Assembly (NCBI RefSeq): GCF_039982735.1
Contig: NZ_JBDWXV010000012.1
Coordinates: forward strand, 1-64,000
DNA: 64,000 bases
Direction of reading: 5' to 3'
DNA from: Saccharospirillum sp039982735
GTDB taxonomy: Bacteria > Pseudomonadota > Gammaproteobacteria > Pseudomonadales > Natronospirillaceae
Shown: positions 1-6,902 of the stretch, one piece after another
Layout of the letters: each line of letters opens with the position of its first letter
Numbering within the stretch: position 1 is the first letter of the stretch
Translations under genes and position numbers: made by a program
The notes under the pieces: generated by a model
What the model saw: only the letters and a program-made list of their open reading frames with translations
Told to the model about the DNA's origin: nothing
Database searches by the model: none

Positions 1-190
1 AGGTTGGCTGAGCTGCTGACTTAGGTACTCACCCGATAAAAAATGCGCTTTGCGGAGTAGCCTGCGGCTTCACTGTGGGTGAAAAACCTGATTCCTGCCA
101 AATTTTTCCATTTCGCCAGCCTACTACCAACTTCATGCAGCATGCTTCGCGACTTTTAGAAATTTCGGTCGGATTTTTTTTGCCGTCCAC
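1..190. other. No convincing gene; left edge of accessory island
   Basis: AT-rich sequence before the first seam motif. A 61-codon minus-strand frame (29-214) covers it, but it starts inside the hairpin motif at 195-214 and shows no recognisable domain. I treat it as non-coding or remnant cargo. Confidence 0.4.
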
Positions 191-194
191 TATG

Positions 195-214
195 GTGACT
201 GTCCATTTAGTCAC
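195..214 (+). repeat. REP-like hairpin seam motif, copy 1
   Basis: GTGACT and AGTCAC form a 6-bp perfect inverted repeat around the 8-nt loop GTCCATTT. Variants recur at 2766-2786, 3766-3784, 4060-4079, 4271-4290 and 5381-5399. In three of these it is the right terminus of a degenerate REP-associated transposase (RAYT) tail. Here it abuts the broken 5' end of the IS110-family transposase. Confidence 0.7.
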
Positions 215-220
215 ATAACA

Positions 221-757
221 TTGATGGCCGAGGTCACCAGCCCGGAATGCAGTGGTCTTACTCCGTTGATAAAGGAGCAGCTCTGTCTAGCGAAAGAGGA
301 CTTTGATCACCTGACGAAGCGACTGGATCAGTTGAATAAGCAGCTGCAGGAAATAGCGTCGAATAGCCCTTTGTGCCGGCTTCTGTTGACAATACCGGGC
401 ATCGGTTATCTCACCGCCACTGCCACGATCAGTGCCATCGGTCGTGGCGAGCAATTTGATCATGCCCGTGAGGTCGCGGTCTGGTTGGGCGTGACCCCGA
501 GGCAATATGCCAGTGGTGAGAAAGGCCATATGAGTGGTATCACCAAGCGTGGTGATCGATACCTTCGAGCCTTGTTCATCCATGGTGCCAGAGCGGCTCT
601 GTGGCGGTGTAAAAGACCCGACGATCCTGTTCTTACTTGGGCTCGACGTCTTGAGGCTCGGCGTGGCAAGCATAAAGCAATCGTTGCATTGGCCAGTCGG
701 ATGGCTCGGTTAGCCTGGACGCTTATCCAAAAGCAGGAGGTCTACCGAGCGGCTTGA
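221..757 (+). pseudogene. IS110/IS1111-family transposase, C-terminal half only
   Basis: The 178-codon frame (TTG at 221, ATG at 224) encodes the C-terminal Tnp_20 domain of IS110-family transposases. It has the helix-hairpin-helix-like LLTIPGIGYLTATA segment, the GLxP-type WLGVTPRQYASG region and the SGITKRGDRYLRALFIHGA block. Full-length family members are about 310-420 residues and carry an N-terminal RuvC-like DEDD domain, which is absent. The preceding DNA is the REP-like hairpin at 195-214, so the gene was probably truncated by rearrangement at that motif. It should be inactive on its own. The downstream non-coding DNA (758-1085) fits the right end of an IS1111-group element, where the bridge RNA is encoded. 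Confidence 0.85.
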
Positions 758-876
758 TGGCATAGCTTAATCAAGAGTAACCCTGCCAAAGTCCGTTGAA
801 TCGATGATGAATTAGCGGTTAATCCGCCTTGGCATCAGTCTGATTTGGACATGGTTCCAGTAAACCGAGTGGGTGT

Positions 877-1085
877 TTTAGACAGCCAAGTGCGGACCTT
901 CATCAGGGCCCGGGAGTGAACTTGAAACAACTCCCAACCAGTAGGCCGGATATATGTCAGCACGACTGCTCTATCATTGAATAGCACGTGGTTATGGCAG
1001 TAACAGTGAAGAGGCATCGAGCCGGATGAAAATCTGGCTTAACGGACTACTGCAGCTTGACAGGTGTCGGGCGTCCATATATGTC
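877..1085 (+). mobile_element. IS1111-type right-end non-coding region, copy 1 (possible bridge-RNA locus)
   Basis: This region lies 120 bp downstream of the transposase stop and is repeated at 2790-2996. The left block (877-980) is 104 bp with three differences between copies, the middle (981-1031) is strongly divergent, and the right block (1032-1085) is again nearly identical and ends in GGGCGTCCATATATGTC. A stem GGGAGT (912-917) / ACTCCC (930-935) is preserved in both copies. In IS1111-group elements the region 3' of the transposase encodes the bridge RNA; assigning this segment to one is inference. Confidence 0.6.
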
Positions 1086-1121
1086 CAGTTAGCCCAGCAC
1101 GTCCTTTTTGCCAAAATTCAA

Positions 1122-2054
1122 TTAACCGTTATTTGTAATACCAAAAGGAATATGTACTGAGGGTGCAACTTCACTTGACTTCGCTAAGTGTCCCGACTGA
1201 TCATCAAAGAATATATGAGGCCGTAGGACCTCCAAAACTAATTTCTTTTCAATTCCTCCTAAGAAAAAGGCATCATTTGCCATGACCCCCCAGCTCTTTA
1301 AAGTATTGATTGCGCGTTCATGAGAAGGAGCATTTCTCGCTGTAACAATCGAAACTCTAAGGCGGTTTTTGTATGAAGGATCGGATTTTCGTTTTTCTTC
1401 TTCTGCTTTTTGAATTCTAGATACCTTTAGCAGAAACTCTTTCAAAGGCCCACCGTCGTGCGGAGTCATCACATTTGAAGTTTCATGACTATGAAACTTG
1501 GTGAGATCCCCTTCTTGCATGACAGCCTCAGACGCATCATCCGCAATAACCCCATCGAAGTCGAAAGCGATACGAAGAGTTTTGTCTTCAGGATCGTCAA
1601 TTTTTTTAGAGTCCATTACATAGCCAGCAGGAAACCCTTTTGCTATTGCTTCTAAAACATCATCATTGTTTCCTGATAAAAATAGAGATATATTCAGCGC
1701 ATTAATGTAATCATATGGGGATACACCCTGCTGAAATATCGCTCTACTTATACCAAGTTCATAGTGTTTAATCGAGTTCATGACTCGTATACCAGTATCA
1801 GGATCATTTCGAGAAAGAAGCACAACCTCAACCAGTGGTCCTGTAGCGGGATCACTCAGATCATTAAGTGATAGAAGACGCTTTATAAAGGAAAAGGAGA
1901 TACCTTCGTTAAGAGGTTCGTCCTTATGATTTTCCTGATATTCACGGTATTTTTCTTCCCCCTGCGTCCGAAAAACCTTATCAGACTCGGTCAGATCGAA
2001 CATTGCACTAGATGCAACACCAACAACAAGACGATCTTTTAGCTCGTATGGCAC
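1122..2054 (-). CDS. 5'-nucleotidase, NT5C1 (PF06189) family
   Basis: A 310-residue cytosolic 5'-nucleotidase of the family that includes vertebrate cN-I; it should dephosphorylate nucleoside monophosphates (AMP, IMP or deoxy forms) in the cytoplasm. Family signatures: LVVGVASSAMFDL near the start, LLSRNDPDTG (79-88), the HAD-like FDFDGVIADDASE (164-176) with the catalytic DxD, VTARNAPSHER, and the C-terminal HIFFDDQSGH. The length is normal for bacterial members and the frame looks intact. The start is GTG, chosen because AAAGGAGGA lies just upstream. It is the first cargo gene of the island, between IS1111 debris and the RAYT remnants, and is AT-richer than the core genes. Bacterial members often occur on mobile DNA; a role in nucleotide-based defence is possible but unproven. 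Confidence 0.88.
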   Translation of the reverse strand: MPYELKDRLVVGVASSAMFDLTESDKVFRTQGEEKYREYQENHKDEPLNEGISFSFIKRLLSLNDLSDPATGPLVEVVLLSRNDPDTGIRVMNSIKHYELGISRAIFQQGVSPYDYINALNISLFLSGNNDDVLEAIAKGFPAGYVMDSKKIDDPEDKTLRIAFDFDGVIADDASEAVMQEGDLTKFHSHETSNVMTPHDGGPLKEFLLKVSRIQKAEEEKRKSDPSYKNRLRVSIVTARNAPSHERAINTLKSWGVMANDAFFLGGIEKKLVLEVLRPHIFFDDQSGHLAKSSEVAPSVHIPFGITNNG

Positions 2055-2174
2055 AAATCCTCCTTTGATCGCTATCGAGAAAATAGGCGCGTCTCATTTC
2101 GTCGGCGCCCTATATTCTATTAGTTTCGCTAAGTACCAGCATGTGAGAGTGCTCCCTAAGCGCTCCCGAGCCAC

Positions 2175-2348
2175 CCACCTCAGCCCATTAACAGTAGCTA
2201 TCAGGCACTAAACTCTGATAGCATCCTAGTGTGGGTGTCTCGACAGTGTTATTAGATCAGGTTACCCTGATACAGCCACCTCATGCCCATTAATACAAGC
2301 TATCAGAAAGCAGGCTTTAATAGTCACTAAATGTGGCTGTCCCGACAT
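2175..2348. repeat. Two imperfect direct repeats, period 101 bp
   Basis: Copies at 2175-2246 and 2276-2348 share CCACCTCA-GCCCATTAA, an AGCTATCAG block and a GTGGGTGTC/GTGGCTGTCC tail followed by CGACA. In copy 1, GCTATCAG (2197-2204) and CTGATAGC (2215-2222) form a perfect 8-bp hairpin. The tail resembles the seam motifs elsewhere in the island. Copy 2 runs straight into the RAYT remnant, so these are probably left-end REP sequences of that element. Confidence 0.55.
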
Positions 2349-2353
2349 TGCCG

Positions 2354-2599
2354 CTCCTCGAATTGCTTGACTGGACCGGCCGCCAGATCCGCAGCGACAA
2401 ACGCGGAAGCATCACACAGACTCTTCCACCCATTCTCGAACGCCTTAATATCGATTCCGAACACTGAGTCTATTACACGCAGCACTTTGAGAGCCAGTTT
2501 AAAGGGTTGGTTGGTACTGCAATCTCGGTTAAAGCCAAGTGTCAGCAGTTTGGATATCGGCGAACTCCAGGATTGGCATTAACTGAGCAACCTACCTAG
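2354..2599 (+). pseudogene. RAYT (REP-associated Y1 transposase) C-terminal remnant, copy A
   Basis: Reading from 2354, the frame gives LLELLDWTGRQIRSDKRG..., then ILERLNIDSEH, a stop, VYYTQHFESQFKGLVGTA and GYRRTPGLAL up to TAG at 2597-2599. This matches the C-terminal tail of the IS200-like/COG1943 REP-associated transposases. An in-frame TGA at 2465-2467 stands where Trp is expected, and the whole catalytic HUH/Y1 domain is missing. It is a deletion derivative: the left-end repeat (2276-2348) is fused directly to the last fifth of the gene. The longest open frame here (2331-2582) is in another phase and is not the biological one. Confidence 0.7.
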
Positions 2600-2786
2600 C
2601 CAGAACCTCCCTCGCTATTCAATTGCCAAGGCTATCTGAGGCACTTTCATGCCCGGCAAATACAAAATCAACCAATTTTCTTTACTTCCCAGACTGATGT
2701 AAATCTGTAGTGTTGTATTGCGATCTACTGAAGCAACTCACTGACTGATTCCTAACTCTCTACTATGGTGCCTGTCCATTTAGTCC
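2600..2786 (+). mobile_element. RAYT 3' flank, copy A, ending in seam motif
   Basis: Non-coding tail following remnant A. It is alignable with 3890-4079 and 4100-4290 and ends in CTACTATGGTGCCTGTCCATTTAGTCC. It abuts the second IS1111 right end at 2790. Confidence 0.65.
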
Positions 2787-2789
2787 TCC

Positions 2790-2996
2790 TTTAGACAGCC
2801 AAGTGCGGATCTTCATCAGGGCCCGGGAGTGAGCTTGAAGCAACTCCCAACCAGTAGGCCGGATATATGTCAGCACGACTGCTCTATCATTGAGATGAAC
2901 GGTGAAGGCAGTGCAATAGAAGCAGCTTAGTGCCAGACCAACATCTGGCTTAACGGACTACTGTGGCTTGACAGGTATCGGGCGTCCATATATGTC
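2790..2996 (+). mobile_element. Solo IS1111-type right end, copy 2 (possible bridge-RNA locus)
   Basis: Second copy of the 877-1085 sequence, with no transposase beside it. Left block 2790-2893, divergent middle 2894-2942, right block 2943-2996. From GGCAGT onward the middles of the two copies align without gaps (43 nt), but with many substitutions. If the segment encodes a bridge RNA, this copy could only act in trans with a transposase made elsewhere. Confidence 0.55.
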
Positions 2997-3055
2997 TCGG
3001 CAAGGTCCCTGAGGTGCCTGCCCTCTTGGCTTACCAAAGATTATTCGGGCTACTA

Positions 3056-3739
3056 TCAATTTCCCTTAATAAACCTGGTTCCTTTCAAAATAAAATTTTC
3101 CTTCTCATCCCCATCCATATCTTTGAAATCCACAATATGTTTTTCTGTTCTTTCTGAAAGTAAGTTAAAAAAGTAAAGTTCGTCTTCGCCACTCTGTTCC
3201 AAAGTTTCACCTGAGGGGTCTTCTAATTCCATTATCTCTTTTAATGCCATGCAGCAAGCTGCAATACGACCTTGTCTTTCCCTAAGCGAAATTATCCGCT
3301 CGAACGAGCTCTCTTCTAATGACTCATGTTCGTCTTCAAATGCGTTTTCGATTACTAGATCCCAATATCCAGAATACGATTCGTTTCTATTAAAAAATTC
3401 TCGCACCTGGTTTGATAGTTCTGATCCAATATCATCATCTTCAGACTCATCATCCGTATTTATATTTACATTACCTTCCAAACTGACATCTTGTCTGCGA
3501 CTACTTGCTACTTTGGTCCCTTCACCTGTTTCATTTTTCAACTTGATATTCGCAGCAGCTTGACCACCTGCCCAGCCGATTATCAACTCGACAAACGTTG
3601 CGACTGCCCAGGGTCCAAATACAAATCCCCATCCTACTGAAATTAAAATCACTACAATAATGGATGCAGTAGGGCCTAAGAAAATCCTTAGTGCTCCTCC
3701 AATGAAAATAAATGCAATGAAAAACTCGAAACTGAACAT
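3056..3739 (-). CDS. Orphan membrane protein with acidic cytoplasmic tail
   Basis: A 227-residue protein that I do not recognise. Hydrophobic segments near residues 3-20 and 22-45, then a Gly/Ala-rich segment (about 48-63), suggest two or three membrane passes. They are followed by a soluble, very acidic region including DDESEDDD and a predicted helical C-terminal domain with a Cys-Cys pair (AACCMALKE). An ATG at 3778 would extend it by 13 residues, but that codon lies inside the seam hairpin motif at 3766-3784, so the ATG at 3739 is preferred; its ribosome site (GGGA) is weak. It is the second cargo gene of the island, AT-rich, flanked by IS1111 and RAYT debris. The function is unknown. Confidence 0.6.
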   Translation of the reverse strand: MFSFEFFIAFIFIGGALRIFLGPTASIIVVILISVGWGFVFGPWAVATFVELIIGWAGGQAAANIKLKNETGEGTKVASSRRQDVSLEGNVNINTDDESEDDDIGSELSNQVREFFNRNESYSGYWDLVIENAFEDEHESLEESSFERIISLRERQGRIAACCMALKEIMELEDPSGETLEQSGEDELYFFNLLSERTEKHIVDFKDMDGDEKENFILKGTRFIKGN

Positions 3740-3765
3740 AGGATTTTCCCAATATATGTCATTAA

Positions 3766-3784
3766 AGTGACTGCACATTTAGTC
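3766..3784 (+). repeat. REP-like seam motif, copy at cargo gene 5' end
   Basis: AGTGACTGCACATTTAGTC, with GACT/AGTC arms. It lies directly between the upstream end of the membrane-protein gene and RAYT remnant B, which starts at 3786. Confidence 0.65.
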
Positions 3785-3785
3785 T

Positions 3786-4079
3786 GTTTAAAGGGTTGGT
3801 TGGGCACTGAAATCTCGATGAAAGCCAAGTGCCAACAGTTCGAATATTGGCGAGCACCAGGATTGGCATTAGCTACTCAACCTACCTAGCCAAAACATCC
3901 CTCACTATTTAATTCACAGGGCCACCTGAGACACTTCTGTGCCTGGAAACCACGAAAATCAGCCAAGCTCCTTTAAATTACCAGACGGAGGTGAATTGGT
4001 AGTGCCGTTTTTCAGACTACAGATTTAATTCGCGGCCTGTTATCCAATCTTCTACTGAGGTGCCTGTCCATTTAGCTGC
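3786..4079 (+). pseudogene. RAYT C-terminal remnant plus 3' flank, copy B
   Basis: Begins at GTTTAAAGGGTTGGTTGG, the codons for the FKGLVG motif also seen at 2497 in copy A. One extra base relative to copy A (GGGCACTG against GGTACTG) shifts the frame immediately, so nothing can be translated. The similarity continues through CCTACCTAGCC and the non-coding flank to GAGGTGCCTGTCCATTTAGC (4058-4077). The copy starts abruptly at the seam motif 3766-3784. Confidence 0.7.
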
Positions 4080-4081
4080 TC

Positions 4082-4290
4082 TAGGCTACTCTACCTACCT
4101 AGCCAAAACATCCTTCATTATTTAATTCACAGGGCCACCTGAGGCAATTCGTGTCTGGAAACCACGAAAAGCAGCCAATCTCCCTTAAATTACCCGACAG
4201 CCATAAATCGGTAGTGCTGCTCTGCAAACTACTGATTCAATTCACAGCCTGTTTTCTAACCCTCTACTGAGGTACCTGTCCTTCTAGCTC
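4082..4290 (+). mobile_element. RAYT 3' flank, copy C
   Basis: Tandem partial copy of the previous element starting at the CTACCTAGCC stop region. It carries the blocks AATTCACAGGGCCACCTGAG and TGGAAACCACGAAAA and ends in GAGGTACCTGTCCTTCTAGC. It contains no coding sequence. Copies B and C lie head to tail upstream of the TIR gene. Confidence 0.65.
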
Positions 4291-4365
4291 GCCACCACTC
4301 AAAGTTAGTGACCACTAATGTACATATCCCAATAGCCCTACTACAAGCGAAAACAAGAAAACAGT

Positions 4366-5196
4366 TTACTCCGGCAAGGTTTGATATGAAAAAGTAACTT
4401 CGCCTGTGGCTATTTCCCAAGCTAAGTTACTTGTGAAATGTCCTCCGCCTTTAACCTTACTACTGTACTTGGCCATGCCAGTCTTTTTTTCGACATCGTC
4501 GCTAAAAGTACATTCTTTCCAATTTAACCTAACTGCTTTTGGTGTACCTTTTCCACCTAGATCAAAGATAGTGGCATTATACTGAGTTTCCATTGCGCCA
4601 ATTATCATCTTAAGTTGACTTAAAGAGTCCTCAGTCTTACTTCGTGAATCACTGACGATATTTAATATTGAACGTAGTAGTTCCTTGTTGGATTCTAAAC
4701 CCTCATTGCCCGTCGTTTGCAGATTAGAAATAAGGCTCCAGTTATAGAAAAACTCTTTCTTGTGTGCATCAAATAATCTTAGGAGTAAGTTACCATCGAA
4801 TGGCTTGTCTAAGCTCCTATTGATACTTTCTAGCAACCGAAATAAATCTGTTTCGTTAATACGGCTTCCTTGGTAAAAACGCAATGGTCCCGTTTCATCA
4901 ATCTCTAAGTTATCATCTAGCCACATAGGGAAAATCTTGGATGTTAAGCCTTTGCTTGCAAACGCACCAGCTTCAAATTGAAGCCATTGAGATTTCGTAT
5001 TTCCTTTTGTCAGTAGAAAGAGGCCTAACTGTGCTTCTTGAAGCTGTTTAAGGATAACTTCTAGGAAGTTTGCACCCTTCTCAATTTCATCAGATATAAA
5101 AAAGTCCAAACTTGGAAACACCAAAGGTAGCCATTTCCTTAAGATAATCGACATTTCTTTAGACTTAGGTCCGGACCAACTAATAAATATTTTCAC
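4366..5196 (-). CDS. TIR-domain protein, candidate defence effector
   Basis: 276 residues. The N-terminal 140 residues are a bacterial TIR domain: KIFISWSGPKSKE at the start (betaA plus the box-1-like loop), SDEIEKGANF (35-44), QLGLFLLTKGN (56-66) and WLQFEAGAF (71-79), whose Glu75 is at the position of the catalytic glutamate of NAD-cleaving TIR enzymes. The remainder (about 150-276) matches nothing I know; its last 60 residues look beta-rich. TIR NADases commonly kill or arrest infected cells, usually gated by a partner or a sensing domain. No Argonaute, SAVED, Thoeris ThsA or CBASS cyclase gene is next to it, so the C-terminal region would have to sense the trigger. Alternatively the partner lies elsewhere. 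It is the third cargo gene of the island, AT-rich, preceded by a poor ribosome site. Confidence 0.8.
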   Translation of the reverse strand: MKIFISWSGPKSKEMSIILRKWLPLVFPSLDFFISDEIEKGANFLEVILKQLQEAQLGLFLLTKGNTKSQWLQFEAGAFASKGLTSKIFPMWLDDNLEIDETGPLRFYQGSRINETDLFRLLESINRSLDKPFDGNLLLRLFDAHKKEFFYNWSLISNLQTTGNEGLESNKELLRSILNIVSDSRSKTEDSLSQLKMIIGAMETQYNATIFDLGGKGTPKAVRLNWKECTFSDDVEKKTGMAKYSSKVKGGGHFTSNLAWEIATGEVTFSYQTLPE

Positions 5197-5380
5197 AGAT
5201 ATGCTCCATATACCTTCAGAGTCAGCTTCGATTTCGCTTAAGTTACCACCATGATTGTCCTTAATGCACGTTATTGCATATCAGAAGGCAATGCCGCTCG
5301 ACCATGGCTGTGATGCGTAGTCCATGACCTCGATCCTAAGACCTAGTTTTCAACTCTCATAAAGCCAGATTGACCACTAA

Positions 5381-5399
5381 AGTGACTGTCCTATTAGTC
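5381..5399 (+). repeat. REP-like seam motif, right side of TIR cassette
   Basis: AGTGACTGTCCTATTAGTC, arms GACT/AGTC. It is the last seam motif of the island. The 5197-5380 stretch between it and the TIR gene holds the TIR promoter region but no other feature I can name. Confidence 0.65.
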
Positions 5400-5492
5400 G
5401 CTGCAAACCTTCAGGCTATCCAAGACAGCCTATCAAATCTGCAATATATCCAATGGAATATCCTGCATATGCCACACATTCCCAAACGTCTA

Positions 5493-5696
5493 TTACGCAC
5501 GACTTAAAGTGGTATCACTACTGGCTGGGTACAGGCCAAAATTAAGTGATCTCATTCGGATCAGGTGTTCCTTAAATTCACAGTAACAAACCCAACGAAA
5601 ATCGATCAAACTCGCTACCGCCCGGCCGGTTACATAGCAAACCAAGTCAAAAATAAGTTGTTCATCCACCATGGCACTCTGTGACGAAGTTGGCAA
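5493..5696 (-). CDS. Small uncharacterised protein or fragment
   Basis: 67 codons. Residues 9-35, beginning MVDEQLIFDLVCYVTGRAV, look like the start of a small membrane protein; the rest does not look conserved. It sits between the last seam motif and the core LysR gene, and may be a decayed end of a cargo gene. I cannot assign a function and am not certain it is expressed. Confidence 0.3.
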   Translation of the reverse strand: MPTSSQSAMVDEQLIFDLVCYVTGRAVASLIDFRWVCYCEFKEHLIRMRSLNFGLYPASSDTTLSRA

Positions 5697-5853
5697 GTAA
5701 TTATCTGCTGAGAGGCGCGTTTGCGCCCCTCCAAGGGATACGACGTTCTCGGGTTAAACGGGTGAGGTATCGGGAATCGGGTTCAGTGGTTTGTTTTGCT
5801 TCCTGTCGCCTAAGGGACTGACTGCTCACAAAAGAAGGTTTGGCTCAGTTGGC

Positions 5854-6762
5854 TCACCCCCGCCTACCATCCAACCCCTCCAAAGCAACAGAAAGCTGCA
5901 TAGCAAACCTTGCCGTAGCCACCGGCAACACCCTCCCCTTCAACTGCCCCAACAACAAATGCCCCACCGGCACATCCCTTGCGGAAAGCTCGCGAAAAAC
6001 CAACCCATCATCCAGCGCCGGCTGCAAGCCAATGGGTATCTGAAACCCCACCACCTGTTCATGCCTTACATAGTGGCGTATCAACTCGAACGATTCGGTC
6101 TCTATCACCGGGGTAATGGCTCGGCCCTGGGTTTTGGCGGCTCTGTCCAGCAGGTTGCGCACGCCGTATTCGGTAGCGGGCAGTATGTGGGGGTGTTCCA
6201 GGCAGTCGCGCAGGCGCAGGTCGGTTTTTTGGGCAAGGGGGTGGTCGGCGGCGAATACGGCGCACACGCGTTGGGGAATGCTGTGCATTACGTCGAAGTC
6301 GACCAGGTGTTCCGGTTCAAACACCAGGGCCAGGTCGCTGCTGAAGCCGGCCAGTTCGCGCTCTACCTGGCTGCGGTCTCGCACTTTTATAGAGAACGTA
6401 ACGCCCGGGTAGTCGCGCCGGTAGCGGGCCATCTGGTCGGGCATGAAGTAGGGCACCAGCGCCTGGGAGCAAGCCAGTGTTACGTGGCCCCGGCGCATGC
6501 CGGACAGGTCGGATACAAGGCTTTGCACGCGCTGCAAGTCGGATTTCTGAGTGCGGAAGTGTTGCAGCACCAGTTCACCGGCGGGGTTCAGGCGCACGCC
6601 GCGCGTTAGGCGTTCGAACACCGGGGCCCCGAATTCTTCTTCGAAGCGGGCAATGCGGCGGTTCAGGGCCGAGGCGGTGATGTTGGCGTCTTCGGCGGCT
6701 TTGCGGATGGAGCCGGCGCGGGAAACGGCTTCAATCAGTTGAAAGGTATAAAGGTGGCGCAT
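5854..6762 (-). CDS. LysR-family transcriptional regulator
   Basis: 302 residues. The N-terminal winged helix-turn-helix (about 3-62, including AGSIRKAAEDANITASALNRRIARFEEEFG) is followed by a LysR-substrate effector domain (about 90-295). It is divergent from the transporter/allophanate hydrolase operon starting at 6903, with a 140-bp shared intergenic region carrying an inverted repeat, so it is the likely regulator of that operon. The effector is unknown; a nitrogen-rich amide or the transported solute is a reasonable guess. Confidence 0.9.
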   Translation of the reverse strand: MRHLYTFQLIEAVSRAGSIRKAAEDANITASALNRRIARFEEEFGAPVFERLTRGVRLNPAGELVLQHFRTQKSDLQRVQSLVSDLSGMRRGHVTLACSQALVPYFMPDQMARYRRDYPGVTFSIKVRDRSQVERELAGFSSDLALVFEPEHLVDFDVMHSIPQRVCAVFAADHPLAQKTDLRLRDCLEHPHILPATEYGVRNLLDRAAKTQGRAITPVIETESFELIRHYVRHEQVVGFQIPIGLQPALDDGLVFRELSARDVPVGHLLLGQLKGRVLPVATARFAMQLSVALEGLDGRRG

Positions 6763-6786
6763 GAGCAGGCCTTTCTATGGAAGTGG

Positions 6787-6821
6787 TGCATTTAATGAAC
6801 CGGAAGTGTGAATTAATAGCA
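6787..6821. promoter_or_regulatory. Possible LysR binding site
   Basis: TGCATTTAAT (6787-6796) and ATTAATAGCA (6812-6821) form an imperfect inverted repeat separated by 15 bp in the divergent intergenic region. The arms match at 8 of 10 positions. The location suits a LysR-type operator; the assignment is inference. Confidence 0.35.
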
Positions 6822-6902
6822 TTTCCCGAACCACCGGTAAAGCGGCAGTATCGGGGTACTAAACACTGATGCACACCCGTACCGCAACCGCTGGAGCCAG
6901 CC

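Noticed and set aside
835..1017. 60-codon minus-strand frame over the IS1111 right end
   Set aside because: It lies in the repeated non-coding block and is not preserved in the second copy, whose middle differs.
2331..2582. 83-codon plus-strand frame
   Set aside because: It is out of phase with the recognisable RAYT C-terminus, which reads from 2354 with a stop.
195..5399. Chromosomal integron with attC sites
   Set aside because: No integrase and no RYYYAAC/GTTRRRY core pair in the seam motifs; they fit RAYT termini better.
5791..6609. 272-codon plus-strand frame opposite the LysR gene
   Set aside because: Antisense shadow of a clear LysR protein; His/Gln-rich with no domain.
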